From CAIKMD01 sp036501365 (GTDB lineage Bacteria > Pseudomonadota > Alphaproteobacteria > ATCC43930 > CGMCC-115725): a stretch of DNA of 64,000 nucleotides. The stretch is taken from contig DASYAL010000060.1 in the NCBI GenBank assembly GCA_036501365.1, forward strand, positions 186,001 to 250,000, read 5' to 3'. The notes beneath the pieces were generated by a model that was given only the letters and a program-made list of their open reading frames with translations, made no database searches and was not told the DNA's origin. The position numbers were made by a program, and so were the translations under genes. Shown here in pieces: positions 17,202 to 26,146 of this stretch; the first letter of the stretch is position 1, and each line of letters starts with the position of its first letter.

Positions 17202-18089
17202 TTATGCCGCTTTCCTGAGGCCCAGCATCTGGCGCGCCTCGGCGGGGGTGGCGAGCTCATCGCCCATCACCTCGATGATGTCGACCGCTTTCTCGACCAG
17301 CGCCGCGTTCGAGGGGGCGAGCTTGCCGCGCGACAGATAGAGATTGTCCTCGAGGCCGACGCGCACATGCCCGCCATAGAGCATCGCCTGCGCCACCATC
17401 GGGAACTGCGTCGCGCCGCAGCCGAAGGTAAACCAGGTGCAATCCTTCTCGGGCAAGAGGTCGCGCATGAATTTCATCGCTTCGGGCGTCGCCGGCGTTC
17501 CCCAGGTGACGCCGAGACAGATCTGGAACAAGCTCGGCGATTTGAAGTGCCCGCTCTGCAGCATCTTCTTGGCAAGAAGAACGTGGCCCGGCTCGAACAC
17601 CTCGATCTCGGGCGTGACGCCGGCATCGCGGATCGCCGTGGCGATCTCCTCGATCTGCGGCACCGTATTCACGAAGACATAATTGCCCATGTTGATCGAT
17701 CCCATATCGATCGAGCAGATCTCGGGCTTCAGCTCGACGATATGCGCGACGCGCTCGGCGGGCGAGCGCATGGTCGAGCGCGGATCGGGCACCATCGGAT
17801 CGTTGCTGCCCGGCACGAAGCGCGCGCCGGCCCCGGTGGTGAGATTGATCACCACGTCGGTGCCGCTATCGCGGATGCGGTCCATCACCTCTTTGTAATG
17901 CTCGAGCTTCATCGACGGGCCCGTGGTCTGCGGATCGCGGACATGGATGTGGACAATGGCGGCGCCGGCCTTGGCGGCGGCGATGCCGGATTCGGCGATC
18001 TGCTGCGGCGTCACCGGCACGGCCGGATTCTTGCCGGGCGTGTCGGCCGCGCCGGTCAGCGCGCAGGCGATCATCACTTTCCGGGCCAT
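17202..18089 (-). CDS. BKACE family beta-keto acid cleavage enzyme (DUF849)
   Basis: Zinc enzyme that condenses a beta-keto acid with acetyl-CoA, releasing acetoacetate and a new CoA ester; the family prototype Kce acts on 3-keto-5-aminohexanoate in lysine fermentation. The 295-residue TIM barrel shows the zinc-binding His pair at 47 and 49 in VHIHVRDP, the INLTTGAGARF loop near 83, and VRVGLEDNLY near 243 with the catalytic Glu-Asp. The BKACE substrate cannot be read from sequence. ATG 18089 has an AAGGAGA site. The downstream gene on this strand ends here, before the REP element. Confidence 0.88.
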   Translation of the reverse strand: MARKVMIACALTGAADTPGKNPAVPVTPQQIAESGIAAAKAGAAIVHIHVRDPQTTGPSMKLEHYKEVMDRIRDSGTDVVINLTTGAGARFVPGSNDPMVPDPRSTMRSPAERVAHIVELKPEICSIDMGSINMGNYVFVNTVPQIEEIATAIRDAGVTPEIEVFEPGHVLLAKKMLQSGHFKSPSLFQICLGVTWGTPATPEAMKFMRDLLPEKDCTWFTFGCGATQFPMVAQAMLYGGHVRVGLEDNLYLSRGKLAPSNAALVEKAVDIIEVMGDELATPAEARQMLGLRKAA

Positions 18090-18184
18090 GTCTTCGTCTC
18101 CTTTGTGCGTCTAACCCGTAATATCGGGTCCAACAGCTTGCATCAAGGTTGCTTCGATACGGCGGTTTCTCGATACCGTAGCGA

Positions 18185-18901
18185 CTAACAAAGCCTTTGT
18201 AGGTCTGAAATGGCGCTCCGCGGCTCCCTTACGAACTTCTCGATCACAGGGTGCCACGCTCGCCAACTAAACGCTCGCGACGGATGTTGGATGGCAAGGC
18301 ACCACACCGGCCTGCTGTCTTTAAGCAAATATGCTTGCAGACGGTTGTGCAAATAAAGTTCTTTTGTCTCCCCATTCTCTTTATTCAGTTCGTAGGGCGT
18401 CGACTCCATCTGCTCCCATAGCCGCTTGTATCCGCACACCAAAATTCGCTCCGGCCTTAGCTCTTCGATAACTGCCCTAAAGGGAGGGCGAGAGTCGGTA
18501 AATTGTTTGGGTTGCGGCTTGGCATCGGCGCCTCCAGTCACTGGGGTCTGCAGGAAATTATAAAAAGCGAGGCGGGGCCAGAATTCGGCGCCGCCGCCTT
18601 GGGCCCAGCCCCCCAGTCTTGCCTGATTTAGCAATGCTTGTTCGAGATTTAACCATAGCGCCGCGCGGGAGTCATGGTCGCGAGCACAGATGCCTGCCAC
18701 GCATCCGCGCGTGAAGTTTCGGCGAAGCTTATGCTTCTCGCCACACCACGTGTCGTAATGACTCTCTCCAAGAATCAACAGCTTTTGACCCTTGAATCCG
18801 TTTTCGTAGTCCCGGCCGATCCACGGCAGGAAGAAGACGCCATTTCCCTTTAGTCGTCCATCGACCTGGTTAGTCTCCGCATGCCATGCTCTCGGAAGCA
18901 T
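18185..18901 (-). CDS. uncharacterised UDG-superfamily-like protein
   Basis: A 238-residue protein, not assigned. Three features recall the uracil-DNA glycosylase fold: LLILGESHYD at 41-50 (motif-1 position, G-E-S-H instead of G-E-x-P-G), PERILVCGYKRLW in the middle, and AIQHPS with His206 near the C-terminus (the H-P-S motif). A WPRLAFYNFLQ-P block between them belongs to a set of uncharacterised proteins with the same ILGESHY motif, seen mainly in variable regions. It starts 6 bases after the ubiD-like stop with no clear ribosome site, and its codon use is visibly less GC-biased than its neighbours, suggesting insertion. Glycosylase activity is not implied. Confidence 0.5.
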   Translation of the reverse strand: MLPRAWHAETNQVDGRLKGNGVFFLPWIGRDYENGFKGQKLLILGESHYDTWCGEKHKLRRNFTRGCVAGICARDHDSRAALWLNLEQALLNQARLGGWAQGGGAEFWPRLAFYNFLQTPVTGGADAKPQPKQFTDSRPPFRAVIEELRPERILVCGYKRLWEQMESTPYELNKENGETKELYLHNRLQAYLLKDSRPVWCLAIQHPSRAFSWRAWHPVIEKFVREPRSAISDLQRLC

Positions 18902-18907
18902 CTTTTG

Positions 18908-20467
18908 CTAGGGGCGCAAGGCCCAGCGCCCGCGCTCGTCACGGGTCAGCTTTCCCGCTTTGCGGATGACATCGAGCGCGCGGACGATCTCGCGGCCATC
19001 GCGGCTGCCGAGCGCGGTCATCAGCTCCTCGAAATATTTCGGGCCATCGGCGAGCGCGGCATCGATGCTGGCGAACTTCTTGCCTTGGAACTTCGGCACT
19101 TCGGGCACGCTTTTCTCGAGGGCGCCGCCGGTGCCGAACGGCCAAGTCAGGTCGAAGCCGGCCTTGGCGCCGGTGCGCGTGCCATGCGCGATCGAGGGAT
19201 CGAGCGGCAAGGTCCTGAGGCCGCCCTCGACGATCAGATCGCGGTCGGGCTGGAAGCGCGTCGCCAGCGCCCAATCGATCTGCGCATCGGAAAAGATGTC
19301 GATATCGGGATCGACGACGAATACGTTCTTGATGTTGGCGAGGCAGCCGAAAGCGGCAAGGATCGCGTTGCGTGCCTCGCCCGGCACGCGCTGGCGCACC
19401 GACACGCGGATGTTGAACATGCCGCCCGAGGACGGCGTCGCATAGACGTTGAGCGGCTCGCGCACGGCGGTGATCAGGGCCTGCCACACGGTTGCTTCGG
19501 TGCGCACGGCATTGAGGAGCGCGGTGTCGGTGCGGTCGTTGCGGTAGCCGCCGATCGAGGCGGTCTGGAACACGGCGTCCTTGCGATGGGTGATCGCAGT
19601 GCAGTGGAAGACCGGGTTTTGCTTAACGCCGCCGTAATAGCCGAGGAATTCGCCGAACGGACCCTCGCTCTCGACATGACCGCGCGAATCGAAATAGCCC
19701 TCGATGATATATTCCGCGTCGGCCGGCACGCGGATATCGCTGGTGATGCATTTGACGACGTCGAGCGGCGCGTCGCGCAGCGAGGCGACCAGGCCGAGCT
19801 CATCGACCGGCACGCGCATCGTCGCCGCCACCATGTCGATCGGATGCGAGCCGACCGCGAAGGCGACCGGCAGATTCTCGCCGCGCGCCGCATGCGCCTC
19901 GTAGATCGCGCGCAGATCCGAGGGGCTGACGAGGTCGACGCCGGTCTCGGTCTTGCCGCGCAGCATCAGGCGCCGGATGCCGACATTGGTGAGGCCGGTG
20001 GTCTTGTCGCGCACGTAATCGACCGAGGCCGAGATATAGGGCGCGCCGTCATAGCCATGCGAGAGATGCACCGGCAGCGCGGTCAGGTCGATCTGATCGC
20101 CAGTCTGCACCACCTCTTGCACGGGAGCGTCGGCGCGCGCGACCTCGACCAGCTCCGGCTTCGATTTGAGGCGGCGCACCACCTCGGCCATCAGCCCGCT
20201 CGGCTTGACGCCGAAAGCGAGGGCGAGCCGCGCCCGGCTGCCCACGACATTGCCCGCGAGCTCGGCGCGCTCCGGACCCGCCGCCTTGAACCAGATCGCC
20301 TTGTCGCTTTCGAGCGCTTGCGCGACATCGGCGAGATCGAGCGGCTGCGCGCGGACCTCGCATTCCCCGGCCGCGACCAGCGCCTCGAGGAAACGGCGCA
20401 GCCGGAAACGGTCGCGATCATTGGCGCGACGGTCATCGCGGGCGACACGGACGCTCGACGTATCCAT
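18908..20467 (-). CDS. UbiD family (de)carboxylase
   Basis: Prenylated-FMN-dependent decarboxylase family that includes UbiD, ferulate decarboxylase and aromatic-acid (de)carboxylases. The 519-residue protein shows the family core: LPVHLSHGYDGAPYISASV near 135, LPVAFAVGSHP near 200, the ESEGPFGEFLGYYGG block near 275 with catalytic Glu residues, and the IVEGGLRTLPLDPS-like segment near 410. No UbiX flavin prenyltransferase lies in the window, so the cofactor must come from elsewhere. The family is diverse, and catabolic decarboxylation is more likely here than ubiquinone synthesis because no ubiquinone gene is near. A GGGAAG site precedes ATG 20467. Confidence 0.85.
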   Translation of the reverse strand: MDTSSVRVARDDRRANDRDRFRLRRFLEALVAAGECEVRAQPLDLADVAQALESDKAIWFKAAGPERAELAGNVVGSRARLALAFGVKPSGLMAEVVRRLKSKPELVEVARADAPVQEVVQTGDQIDLTALPVHLSHGYDGAPYISASVDYVRDKTTGLTNVGIRRLMLRGKTETGVDLVSPSDLRAIYEAHAARGENLPVAFAVGSHPIDMVAATMRVPVDELGLVASLRDAPLDVVKCITSDIRVPADAEYIIEGYFDSRGHVESEGPFGEFLGYYGGVKQNPVFHCTAITHRKDAVFQTASIGGYRNDRTDTALLNAVRTEATVWQALITAVREPLNVYATPSSGGMFNIRVSVRQRVPGEARNAILAAFGCLANIKNVFVVDPDIDIFSDAQIDWALATRFQPDRDLIVEGGLRTLPLDPSIAHGTRTGAKAGFDLTWPFGTGGALEKSVPEVPKFQGKKFASIDAALADGPKYFEELMTALGSRDGREIVRALDVIRKAGKLTRDERGRWALRP

Positions 20468-20568
20468 GAATCATGCTTCCCTTTGTGCGGCGCTGAGGGT
20501 TGCGTGAGCGCGGCTTTGCGTCAAGCGCGGTTCGTTTTATCCTCGCGAGAAACGGGAAGGAACACATC

Positions 20569-21681
20569 ATGGCCACGCGCTCCAAGCCCCCATTCCGCGC
20601 CGAGCATGTCGGGAGCCTGCTCAGGCCGGCCGCGGTGAAGCAGGCGCGGCGCGACCGCGCGGAGGGTCGGATCGATGCCGCCAAGCTGCGCGCGATTGAG
20701 GACGACGCGATCCAAACGCTGGTGCAGTGCCAGGAAGAGCTCGGGCTGCAGGCCGTGACCGACGGCGAGCTGCGCCGCGATTCCTGGCATATGGATTTCT
20801 ATCAGCAGATCGGCGGCCTCGTTGCACGCGGCGCGGCGCCGATCAAGTTCAAGACCGCGTCGGCCGAGATCGATTATGTGATGCCGGCCTTGCATATCGA
20901 GGCGAAGCTCAGCCTGCCCAAGACCATCTTCGCCGAGGATTTCGCGTTTCTGAAATCGGCGACGCGGGTCACGCCGAAGCTTACCATTCCGTCGCCCAGC
21001 GTGCTGCATCGCCGCGCCATTGCCGCGCTCGACAATCCCGCGCTCTATCCGACGCTCGACCGGTTCTGGACCGATCTCGCCGCGGTCTATGCGCAAGAGA
21101 TCGCGCGTTTGGGCGCGCTCGGCTGCACCTATCTGCAGGTCGACGACACCAGCTTCGCGACGCTCTGCGATCCGGCGCAGCGCGAGAGTCTTTCCAAGAT
21201 CGGCGCCGATGGCGCGCACATCCACGAGACCTATATCCGCGTCTTCAACGAGGCGGTGAAAGCGCGGCCCGCTGGCATGACCATCGTCACCCATACTTGC
21301 CGCGGCAATCACCGCTCGGCCTGGTTCGCCTCGGGCGGCTACGACTTCATCGCCGACGCGCTCTTCAACCGGCTCGATGTCGACGGCTTCTTCCTCGAAT
21401 ACGACGACGAGCGTTCAGGCGATTTCGCGCCGCTGCGGTTTTTGCCGAAGGGCAAGCTCGCCGTGCTCGGCCTTGTCAGCAGCAAGGCGCGCACGCTCGA
21501 GAGCAAAGACACGCTGAAACGCCGACTCGACGCGGCGGCGAAAGTCGCGCCGCTGGACCAGCTCTGCCTTTCGCCGCAATGCGGCTTCTCCTCGACCCTC
21601 GACGGCAACGATCTCAGCGAGGCGGAGCAGTTCGCGAAGCTCCGCCTCGTCGCCGAGACCGCGCGCGAGGTCTGGGGGTAA
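20569..21681 (+). CDS. MetE-like cobalamin-independent methyltransferase (YxjG type)
   Basis: A 370-residue protein that corresponds to the C-terminal catalytic half of cobalamin-independent methionine synthase, like Bacillus YxjG. Seen: the HVGSLLRP start, a VTDGELRRDSW motif near 63, LQVDDTSF near 187, THTCRGNH near 241 (zinc-binding His and Cys) and SPQCGFSS near 337 (third zinc ligand). The methyl donor and acceptor are unknown; without the N-terminal folate-binding barrel, simple MetE activity is unlikely. ATG 20569 has a GGAAGGA site. It is divergent from the UbiD-like gene. A paralogue lies at 29959-30987. Confidence 0.85.
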   Translation: MATRSKPPFRAEHVGSLLRPAAVKQARRDRAEGRIDAAKLRAIEDDAIQTLVQCQEELGLQAVTDGELRRDSWHMDFYQQIGGLVARGAAPIKFKTASAEIDYVMPALHIEAKLSLPKTIFAEDFAFLKSATRVTPKLTIPSPSVLHRRAIAALDNPALYPTLDRFWTDLAAVYAQEIARLGALGCTYLQVDDTSFATLCDPAQRESLSKIGADGAHIHETYIRVFNEAVKARPAGMTIVTHTCRGNHRSAWFASGGYDFIADALFNRLDVDGFFLEYDDERSGDFAPLRFLPKGKLAVLGLVSSKARTLESKDTLKRRLDAAAKVAPLDQLCLSPQCGFSSTLDGNDLSEAEQFAKLRLVAETAREVWG

Positions 21682-21685
21682 GCCC

Positions 21686-22999
21686 TTACCGTATAGCCTC
21701 CACCGTCGCGGCCTGCTGCTTCAGCCGCAGCGCCGCGTCGCGGAGAAAAGCGCGCTGCGTCTTATCGTCGAGCGCGGCGAGATCGCCCTCGGCCTGCTCT
21801 TCTGCAAGCGCGGCCTCGTCGATAACGAGCCCGTCGGACGTCTTGTCGAGACTTGCCTGCTTGCCGGGATGGAGGATCAGCTTCTGCACCCGCCAGTTCA
21901 GGATCTCGGCGACGAACAGCGTGTTCTCGTTCGGGCAGGCCATGCCGTGGATCCAGCCGAATTGCTTCAACTGTTTGCCGGCCTTGCCGAGCATGCCGAC
22001 GAGCTTGCCGTCGAGCGTCAGCTTGTAGATGCGTCCCGGGAAGGCGTCGGCCGTGTAAAGGAATTGATGCGGCGGCGGGGTGATGCAGATCACCCAGGGC
22101 GCGCCTGGCTTCAAGAGCGGCGGCGTGTTCGCCGCCATCGGATCGGCCGGCTTGTTGCCGAGAATCTCATAGGCATCCGGCGGCACCGACACGTCGATGG
22201 TGATCTGGCGCAGGAAATTGCCATTAGTGTCGAAGACTTGGATGCGGCGGTTGCTGCGATCGGCGACGTAGATGTGATCCTGCGCATCGACGCCGATGCC
22301 ATGCGCGGTGTTGAACTGGCCGGGACCGGCGCCGCGGCCGCCCCAGGTTTTCAACCAAAACCCATCCTTGTCGATTTTCGCGACGCGCGAATTGATGTAG
22401 CCATCGCTGATATAGGCGTTGTCATGCGAATCGAAGGCAACGTCGGTCGGCTGGCGAAACAAGTTGTCGACCGCGGGCAGCGGCGGGTTGGGATGCTTCA
22501 GCGGCCCGGTATCCTCGTCCGAGGCTTCCATCTTGCGGCCGAACACCATGTCGACGAGGCCGTTGGGGCGGAACTTCACCACCATGTTCGAGCCCTTGTC
22601 GACCGCCCAGATGTTGTCGTGGCGATCGGCCTTCACGCCATGGGCGAAGGACCAAGCGTAGAGATTCTTGCCGATCTCGCGGATGAACTTGCCGTCGGGA
22701 CCGAATTCCAAGAGCTGCGCCGCGGTCTCGGCAAAAGCCGGGCCGACGCTGGTGCCGCCGCGCGAGAACACGAAAATATGGCCCTTGGAATTGACTGTCA
22801 CCGCCGACGCCTCGCCGAGATACATGTTGGTCGGCAGCTTCAGGAAATCGGGCACCGAATCGAACGAGATCTCGGGCGGATTCTGCAGGATCGGCGCGGG
22901 TGTCAGTGTCGGTGCCGGTGCGGGCGATGGCGCGGCGGGTTGTTGCCCGAAGGCCGGCGCGGCCCAGAGCAGCGCCGACAGGACAAGCCAGTGCTTCAT
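21686..22999 (-). CDS. secreted NHL-repeat beta-propeller protein (PAL-like)
   Basis: A 437-residue exported protein: signal peptide 1-18 (cut after AFG), a Pro-rich linker to about 45, then NHL-type repeats to about 350, each with a V/I-D-x-x-x-N/H-I-Y/W pattern (for example GIGVDAQDHIYVADRSNRRIQVF). The order and spacing resemble peptidyl-alpha-hydroxyglycine alpha-amidating lyase, but bacterial relatives are uncharacterised. The tail from 370 is acidic and helical. A GGGAGGA ribosome site precedes ATG 22999. Convergent with the MetE-like gene, four bases apart. Confidence 0.75.
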   Translation of the reverse strand: MKHWLVLSALLWAAPAFGQQPAAPSPAPAPTLTPAPILQNPPEISFDSVPDFLKLPTNMYLGEASAVTVNSKGHIFVFSRGGTSVGPAFAETAAQLLEFGPDGKFIREIGKNLYAWSFAHGVKADRHDNIWAVDKGSNMVVKFRPNGLVDMVFGRKMEASDEDTGPLKHPNPPLPAVDNLFRQPTDVAFDSHDNAYISDGYINSRVAKIDKDGFWLKTWGGRGAGPGQFNTAHGIGVDAQDHIYVADRSNRRIQVFDTNGNFLRQITIDVSVPPDAYEILGNKPADPMAANTPPLLKPGAPWVICITPPPHQFLYTADAFPGRIYKLTLDGKLVGMLGKAGKQLKQFGWIHGMACPNENTLFVAEILNWRVQKLILHPGKQASLDKTSDGLVIDEAALAEEQAEGDLAALDDKTQRAFLRDAALRLKQQAATVEAIR

Positions 23000-23308
23000 G
23001 ATCCTCCCCCTTTGATTGCGGCGGTGGCGATTGCCCGCCTTTATGCCAAGTCATTTTGACGGCGACGCGGCGCGCGGTGCAAGGCGATGATCGCGGCTTT
23101 CGGGCTGTTAGGCGAAAGGCGCGCGATCCCGGCTTGCGCGACGCCGCGAACCTCGATACAGTTATCTTGTACTAACTAAAAAAGAGCCGCGTTCGCGCGG
23201 CGGTGGATCGCGAACAGGGAGGCTGTACGTCGGTTCCAGCCGAAAGGCGGAATCGACGTACCGCTGCACATCCTCCGAATCTGCTCTTTCCGCAACCCGC
23301 CGCGTCGT
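23000..23308. other. 309-base intergenic region
   Basis: Between the divergently placed NHL gene start and the end of rhlE I see only an intrinsic terminator (23177-23201) that fits rhlE and, presumably, the unrecognised promoter of the NHL gene. Open frames here are short, arginine-rich and lack ribosome sites. Confidence 0.5.
23177..23201 (-). terminator. intrinsic terminator of rhlE
   Basis: On the minus strand GCCGCG and CGCGGC (23201-23196 and 23191-23186) pair perfectly around a CGAA tetraloop and are followed by TCTTTTTTAG. It lies about 107 bases after the rhlE stop. The T-rich tract on the proper side makes this one of the clearest terminators in the window. Confidence 0.8.
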
Positions 23309-24616
23309 TCAGGCCTGCGCTTGCTGCGGCCGGCGGCGATGGCGATGCGGCCGCGGATGCCGTTGCGGCGCGGCGCTTTCGGACGGTCGCTGACCCGGAC
23401 CGCGCGGCTGTTGCGGGCGCTGATGATGCGTCTTGGCGGCGTGCGCGTGGGACTGCGCCGGCGCCGGGCGCGCCGCCGGCGCGTGGAAGCCGTGATGATC
23501 GACAATCGCCAGCGGCTTGCGCGTCAGCTTCTCGACATCGCGCAGCAGGGGGCGCTCGGACGCGTCGCAGAAAGTGAGCGCGACGCCGTCGCGGCCGGCT
23601 CGCGCGGTGCGTCCGATCCGGTGCACATACGTCTCGGGCACGTTCGGGATCTCGAAATTGATCACGTGGGTGATGCCCTCGACATCGATGCCGCGTGCCG
23701 CGATATCGGTCGCGACGAGGACGCGCGTCTGCCCGTCGCGGAAATCCGCAAGGGCGCGCTGCCGCGCATTCTGCGACTTGTTGCCATGGATTGCCTGCAC
23801 GGCGACACCGATACGCTGCACGTGCTTCGCCACGCGGTCCGCGCCATGCTTGGTGCGCGTGAAGACCAGCGCGCGCGCGATCGCCTGGTCCTTCAGCAAC
23901 TCCGCCAGAAGCGCGTGCTTGTCGGCGGCGTTGACGAAATAGACGCGCTGGTCGACACGCTCGACCGTGGTCGCGGCGGGCGTCACCGCGATACGCACCG
24001 GATCTTTGAGGATGCCGCCGGCGAGACGCTCGATCTCGCCCGGCATGGTCGCCGAAAAGAACAGCGTCTGCCGCTCTTTGGGCAGCGCCGCGACGATCCG
24101 CTTCACATCGTGGATGAAGCCCATATCGAGCATGCGGTCGGCTTCATCGAGCACGAAGACCGAGAGGTCACGTAGATCGACATGCCGCTGGCTCATGAGA
24201 TCGAGCAGCCGGCCCGGCGTCGCGACCAGGATATCGAGGCCGCGCGCCAGCGCTTCGACCTGGTGTTGCTGGCTGACGCCACCGAAGATCACCGCCGAGC
24301 GCAGGCCGAGATGGCGGCCGTAGGTGCGAAAATTGTCGACGATCTGCGTCGCAAGTTCGCGCGTCGGGGTGAGGATCAGCGCGCGCACGGCGCCGCGCCG
24401 TCGCGGCACTTGCACCGCCGCGAGACGCTGCAAGATCGGCAGCGCGAAAGCGGCGGTCTTGCCGGTTCCGGTCTGTGCGATGCCGAGCAGGTCTTTGCCC
24501 GCGAGGAGATGCGGAATGGCCTCGGCCTGGATCGGCGTTGGCTGCTGATAATTCTCGGCGCGAACCGCGCGCAACAGCGGCTCGGCAAGGCCGAGGTCGT
24601 CAAAAGAAACAGTCAC
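23309..24616 (-). CDS. rhlE: DEAD-box RNA helicase, RhlE type
   Basis: ATP-dependent RNA helicase for ribosome assembly and RNA decay. All motifs are present in order: Q motif (PTPIQAEAIP, residues 25-35), Walker A AQTGTGKT near 47, PTRELA near 84, TPGR near 133, DEAD near 156, SAT near 188, the second RecA domain with VATDIAARGID near 302, and HRIGRTARAG near 336. The C-terminal 60 residues are a basic, His/Pro/Gln-rich low-complexity tail typical of RhlE. It starts at GTG 24616 with a weak AGAAAG site. Transcription ends at the hairpin at 23177-23201. Confidence 0.93.
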   Translation of the reverse strand: MTVSFDDLGLAEPLLRAVRAENYQQPTPIQAEAIPHLLAGKDLLGIAQTGTGKTAAFALPILQRLAAVQVPRRRGAVRALILTPTRELATQIVDNFRTYGRHLGLRSAVIFGGVSQQHQVEALARGLDILVATPGRLLDLMSQRHVDLRDLSVFVLDEADRMLDMGFIHDVKRIVAALPKERQTLFFSATMPGEIERLAGGILKDPVRIAVTPAATTVERVDQRVYFVNAADKHALLAELLKDQAIARALVFTRTKHGADRVAKHVQRIGVAVQAIHGNKSQNARQRALADFRDGQTRVLVATDIAARGIDVEGITHVINFEIPNVPETYVHRIGRTARAGRDGVALTFCDASERPLLRDVEKLTRKPLAIVDHHGFHAPAARPAPAQSHAHAAKTHHQRPQQPRGPGQRPSESAAPQRHPRPHRHRRRPQQAQA

Positions 24617-24875
24617 TAATTAACTTTCTTGAACAGGCAAACGACCAAGCGGGCACGCGGCCGAAGCGGGGCCGTTTACGGTTGCGGCTTGCCCGTGCGC
24701 GACGAGATGCCTTGGATCTATCTACGGATGAACTCGAAATGCAGCCGCGTCTATCAAGGACCATGATGTTCATGGTCGACGCGCCTCGCGCAATCGCGAG
24801 TGAAGATAGGGCCCGAAAGATGGCGGAGATCGGCGCCAAAGTCAAGGCGCGCGATGTCGCGCGCGCCCGTGCGCG
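24617..24875. other. intergenic stretch upstream of rhlE
   Basis: About 260 bases with no supported gene between rhlE and a doubtful 44-codon frame. It holds a perfect 8-bp dyad at 24759-24777 and AT-rich sequence just before the rhlE start, where the rhlE 5' leader must lie. Open frames on the plus strand are Arg-rich and lack ribosome sites. Confidence 0.4.
24759..24777. repeat. 8-bp perfect dyad, operator-like
   Basis: GACCATGA (24759-24766) and TCATGGTC (24770-24777) are exact reverse complements around a 3-base spacer. The spacing and symmetry would fit a dimeric repressor site or a small RNA hairpin; it lies about 145 bases upstream of rhlE. No matching second copy was noticed nearby. 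Confidence 0.35.
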
Positions 24876-25010
24876 TCAGATTTTCCCGTTTTGCCGCTCG
24901 TCGGGCGGGACGAATCCGGCCTTGGCATAGAGCCAGTTGCGCGATTCGAGCGCCAGACGCCGTGCCCGCTTCGCGAGCGCTTGGTCGACGAGGCGGCCGT
25001 TGAACTTCAC
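24876..25010 (-). CDS. possible 44-residue protein
   Basis: A GTG-started frame (25010 to stop at 24876) encoding a basic peptide (about residues 9-24 rich in Lys/Arg) with a final GFVPPDERQNGK stretch. The third-position GC is high, as in real genes here, but there is no ribosome site. It begins just 24 bases after the stop of the flavoprotein gene, so it could be a coupled small gene or a remnant. Not recognised. Confidence 0.3.
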   Translation of the reverse strand: MKFNGRLVDQALAKRARRLALESRNWLYAKAGFVPPDERQNGKI

Positions 25011-25033
25011 GGGCAGTCGCGCTCTGTCTGGCG

Positions 25034-26074
25034 CTACGCCGCGCGGGCCTCGCGGTCGGGATCGAGATGCCGCAAGCGCGGTGCGACCTCGTCCATGAAC
25101 AGTTTCATCGAGCGGGCGAGCTTCTCGGGCGTCGCGTAGTCGCGTCCGCCATGGAACATCAGCACGCCGAAGCCGCCGGTCTTCTCATAGAAATCGAGGA
25201 TGCGCTGATAGACCGTGTCCGGGCTGCCGATGAAGAGATTGCCGGTATCGATCAGATAGTCGTAGGTGATGTCGTCGAGCGTCCCGCCCGGCGGCACGCG
25301 CTCGATCTGGTGATGCGGCGTGTTCTTGATCTCCCAGCGGATCGTCTCTTCATAGGACTGGCGCATATCCTCGCGCGCGATCGCGTCGGTCTCGGCGACA
25401 TAGATAACCCGCGTCGCATGGAGATCGGCGCGGCGCTGCGGCCGGCCGGCGGCGCGCTGCGCGGCAACGAACGTGTCACCGAGCATCTTGAGCCGCGGCA
25501 CGGGAATGAAATCGCCGGTCAGCGGCAGCAATCCGAACTTGCCGGCGAGCTCCGCCGAAGAAGGCGAGCGGCTGAGCGCGATCGCCACGGCGGGATGCGG
25601 CTTCTGCACCGGGTCGGGCTTCGCCACCATGCCCTTGCCGGTCCAAAACGGGCCGTCGTAATCGACCGGCTCCTTGCTGTTCCAGAGCTTCAGGATCAGC
25701 TCGATCGAGGCGTGCATCATGTCGCGCGTCTTATCGAAATCGAGCCCGCGCTGCTCCATCTGCGTACGATAGAAGCCGAAACCGATGCCGAGGCAATAGC
25801 GGCCATGGGTGAGCTGGTCGCAGGCATTGGCCTCGATCACGATCTGCAACGGGTGGTAATAGGCGATCGGCCGCACCGCCGAGCCGAGCTTGATTTGCTG
25901 CGTCGCGCCGGCGGCTTTGCAGATGATGAGCTCGGCGGGCGATTGATGCTCGCTGATCCAGGCCTCGCTGAAGCCGAGCTTGTCGGCGACCGCGATCTCG
26001 AAGATGTCGCAGTCCCAGGCGTCGCTCAAAGATCGGCTCGGCCGGCGCGCATTCGAAAAGATGCCGAATTCCAT
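25034..26074 (-). CDS. LLM class flavin-dependent oxidoreductase
   Basis: Luciferase-like TIM-barrel flavoprotein of 346 residues that uses reduced FMN or F420-type flavin from a partner reductase. Seen: MEFGIF start, ADKLGFSEAWISEHQ near 50-65, LGSAVRPIAYYHPLQIV near 82, GRYCLGIGFGF near 112 and the FIGSPDTVYQRILDF segment near 277, all family landmarks. The substrate cannot be told; neighbours (PNPOx-like protein upstream, amidohydrolase) suggest catabolism of a small organic compound. A GGGGAAG site lies 10 bases before ATG 26074. Confidence 0.85.
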   Translation of the reverse strand: MEFGIFSNARRPSRSLSDAWDCDIFEIAVADKLGFSEAWISEHQSPAELIICKAAGATQQIKLGSAVRPIAYYHPLQIVIEANACDQLTHGRYCLGIGFGFYRTQMEQRGLDFDKTRDMMHASIELILKLWNSKEPVDYDGPFWTGKGMVAKPDPVQKPHPAVAIALSRSPSSAELAGKFGLLPLTGDFIPVPRLKMLGDTFVAAQRAAGRPQRRADLHATRVIYVAETDAIAREDMRQSYEETIRWEIKNTPHHQIERVPPGGTLDDITYDYLIDTGNLFIGSPDTVYQRILDFYEKTGGFGVLMFHGGRDYATPEKLARSMKLFMDEVAPRLRHLDPDREARAA

Positions 26075-26146
26075 AGGCGACGCTTCCCCGGTTTATTTGA
26101 ATTTGACCATCATGACCCTAATCGGGCGCGTCGGCGCGGGCAAGGC

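Noticed and set aside
17185..17215. T-rich segment after the BKACE gene as an intrinsic terminator
   Set aside because: The two GC blocks before the T-run are similar direct copies, not complementary, so they form no stable stem.
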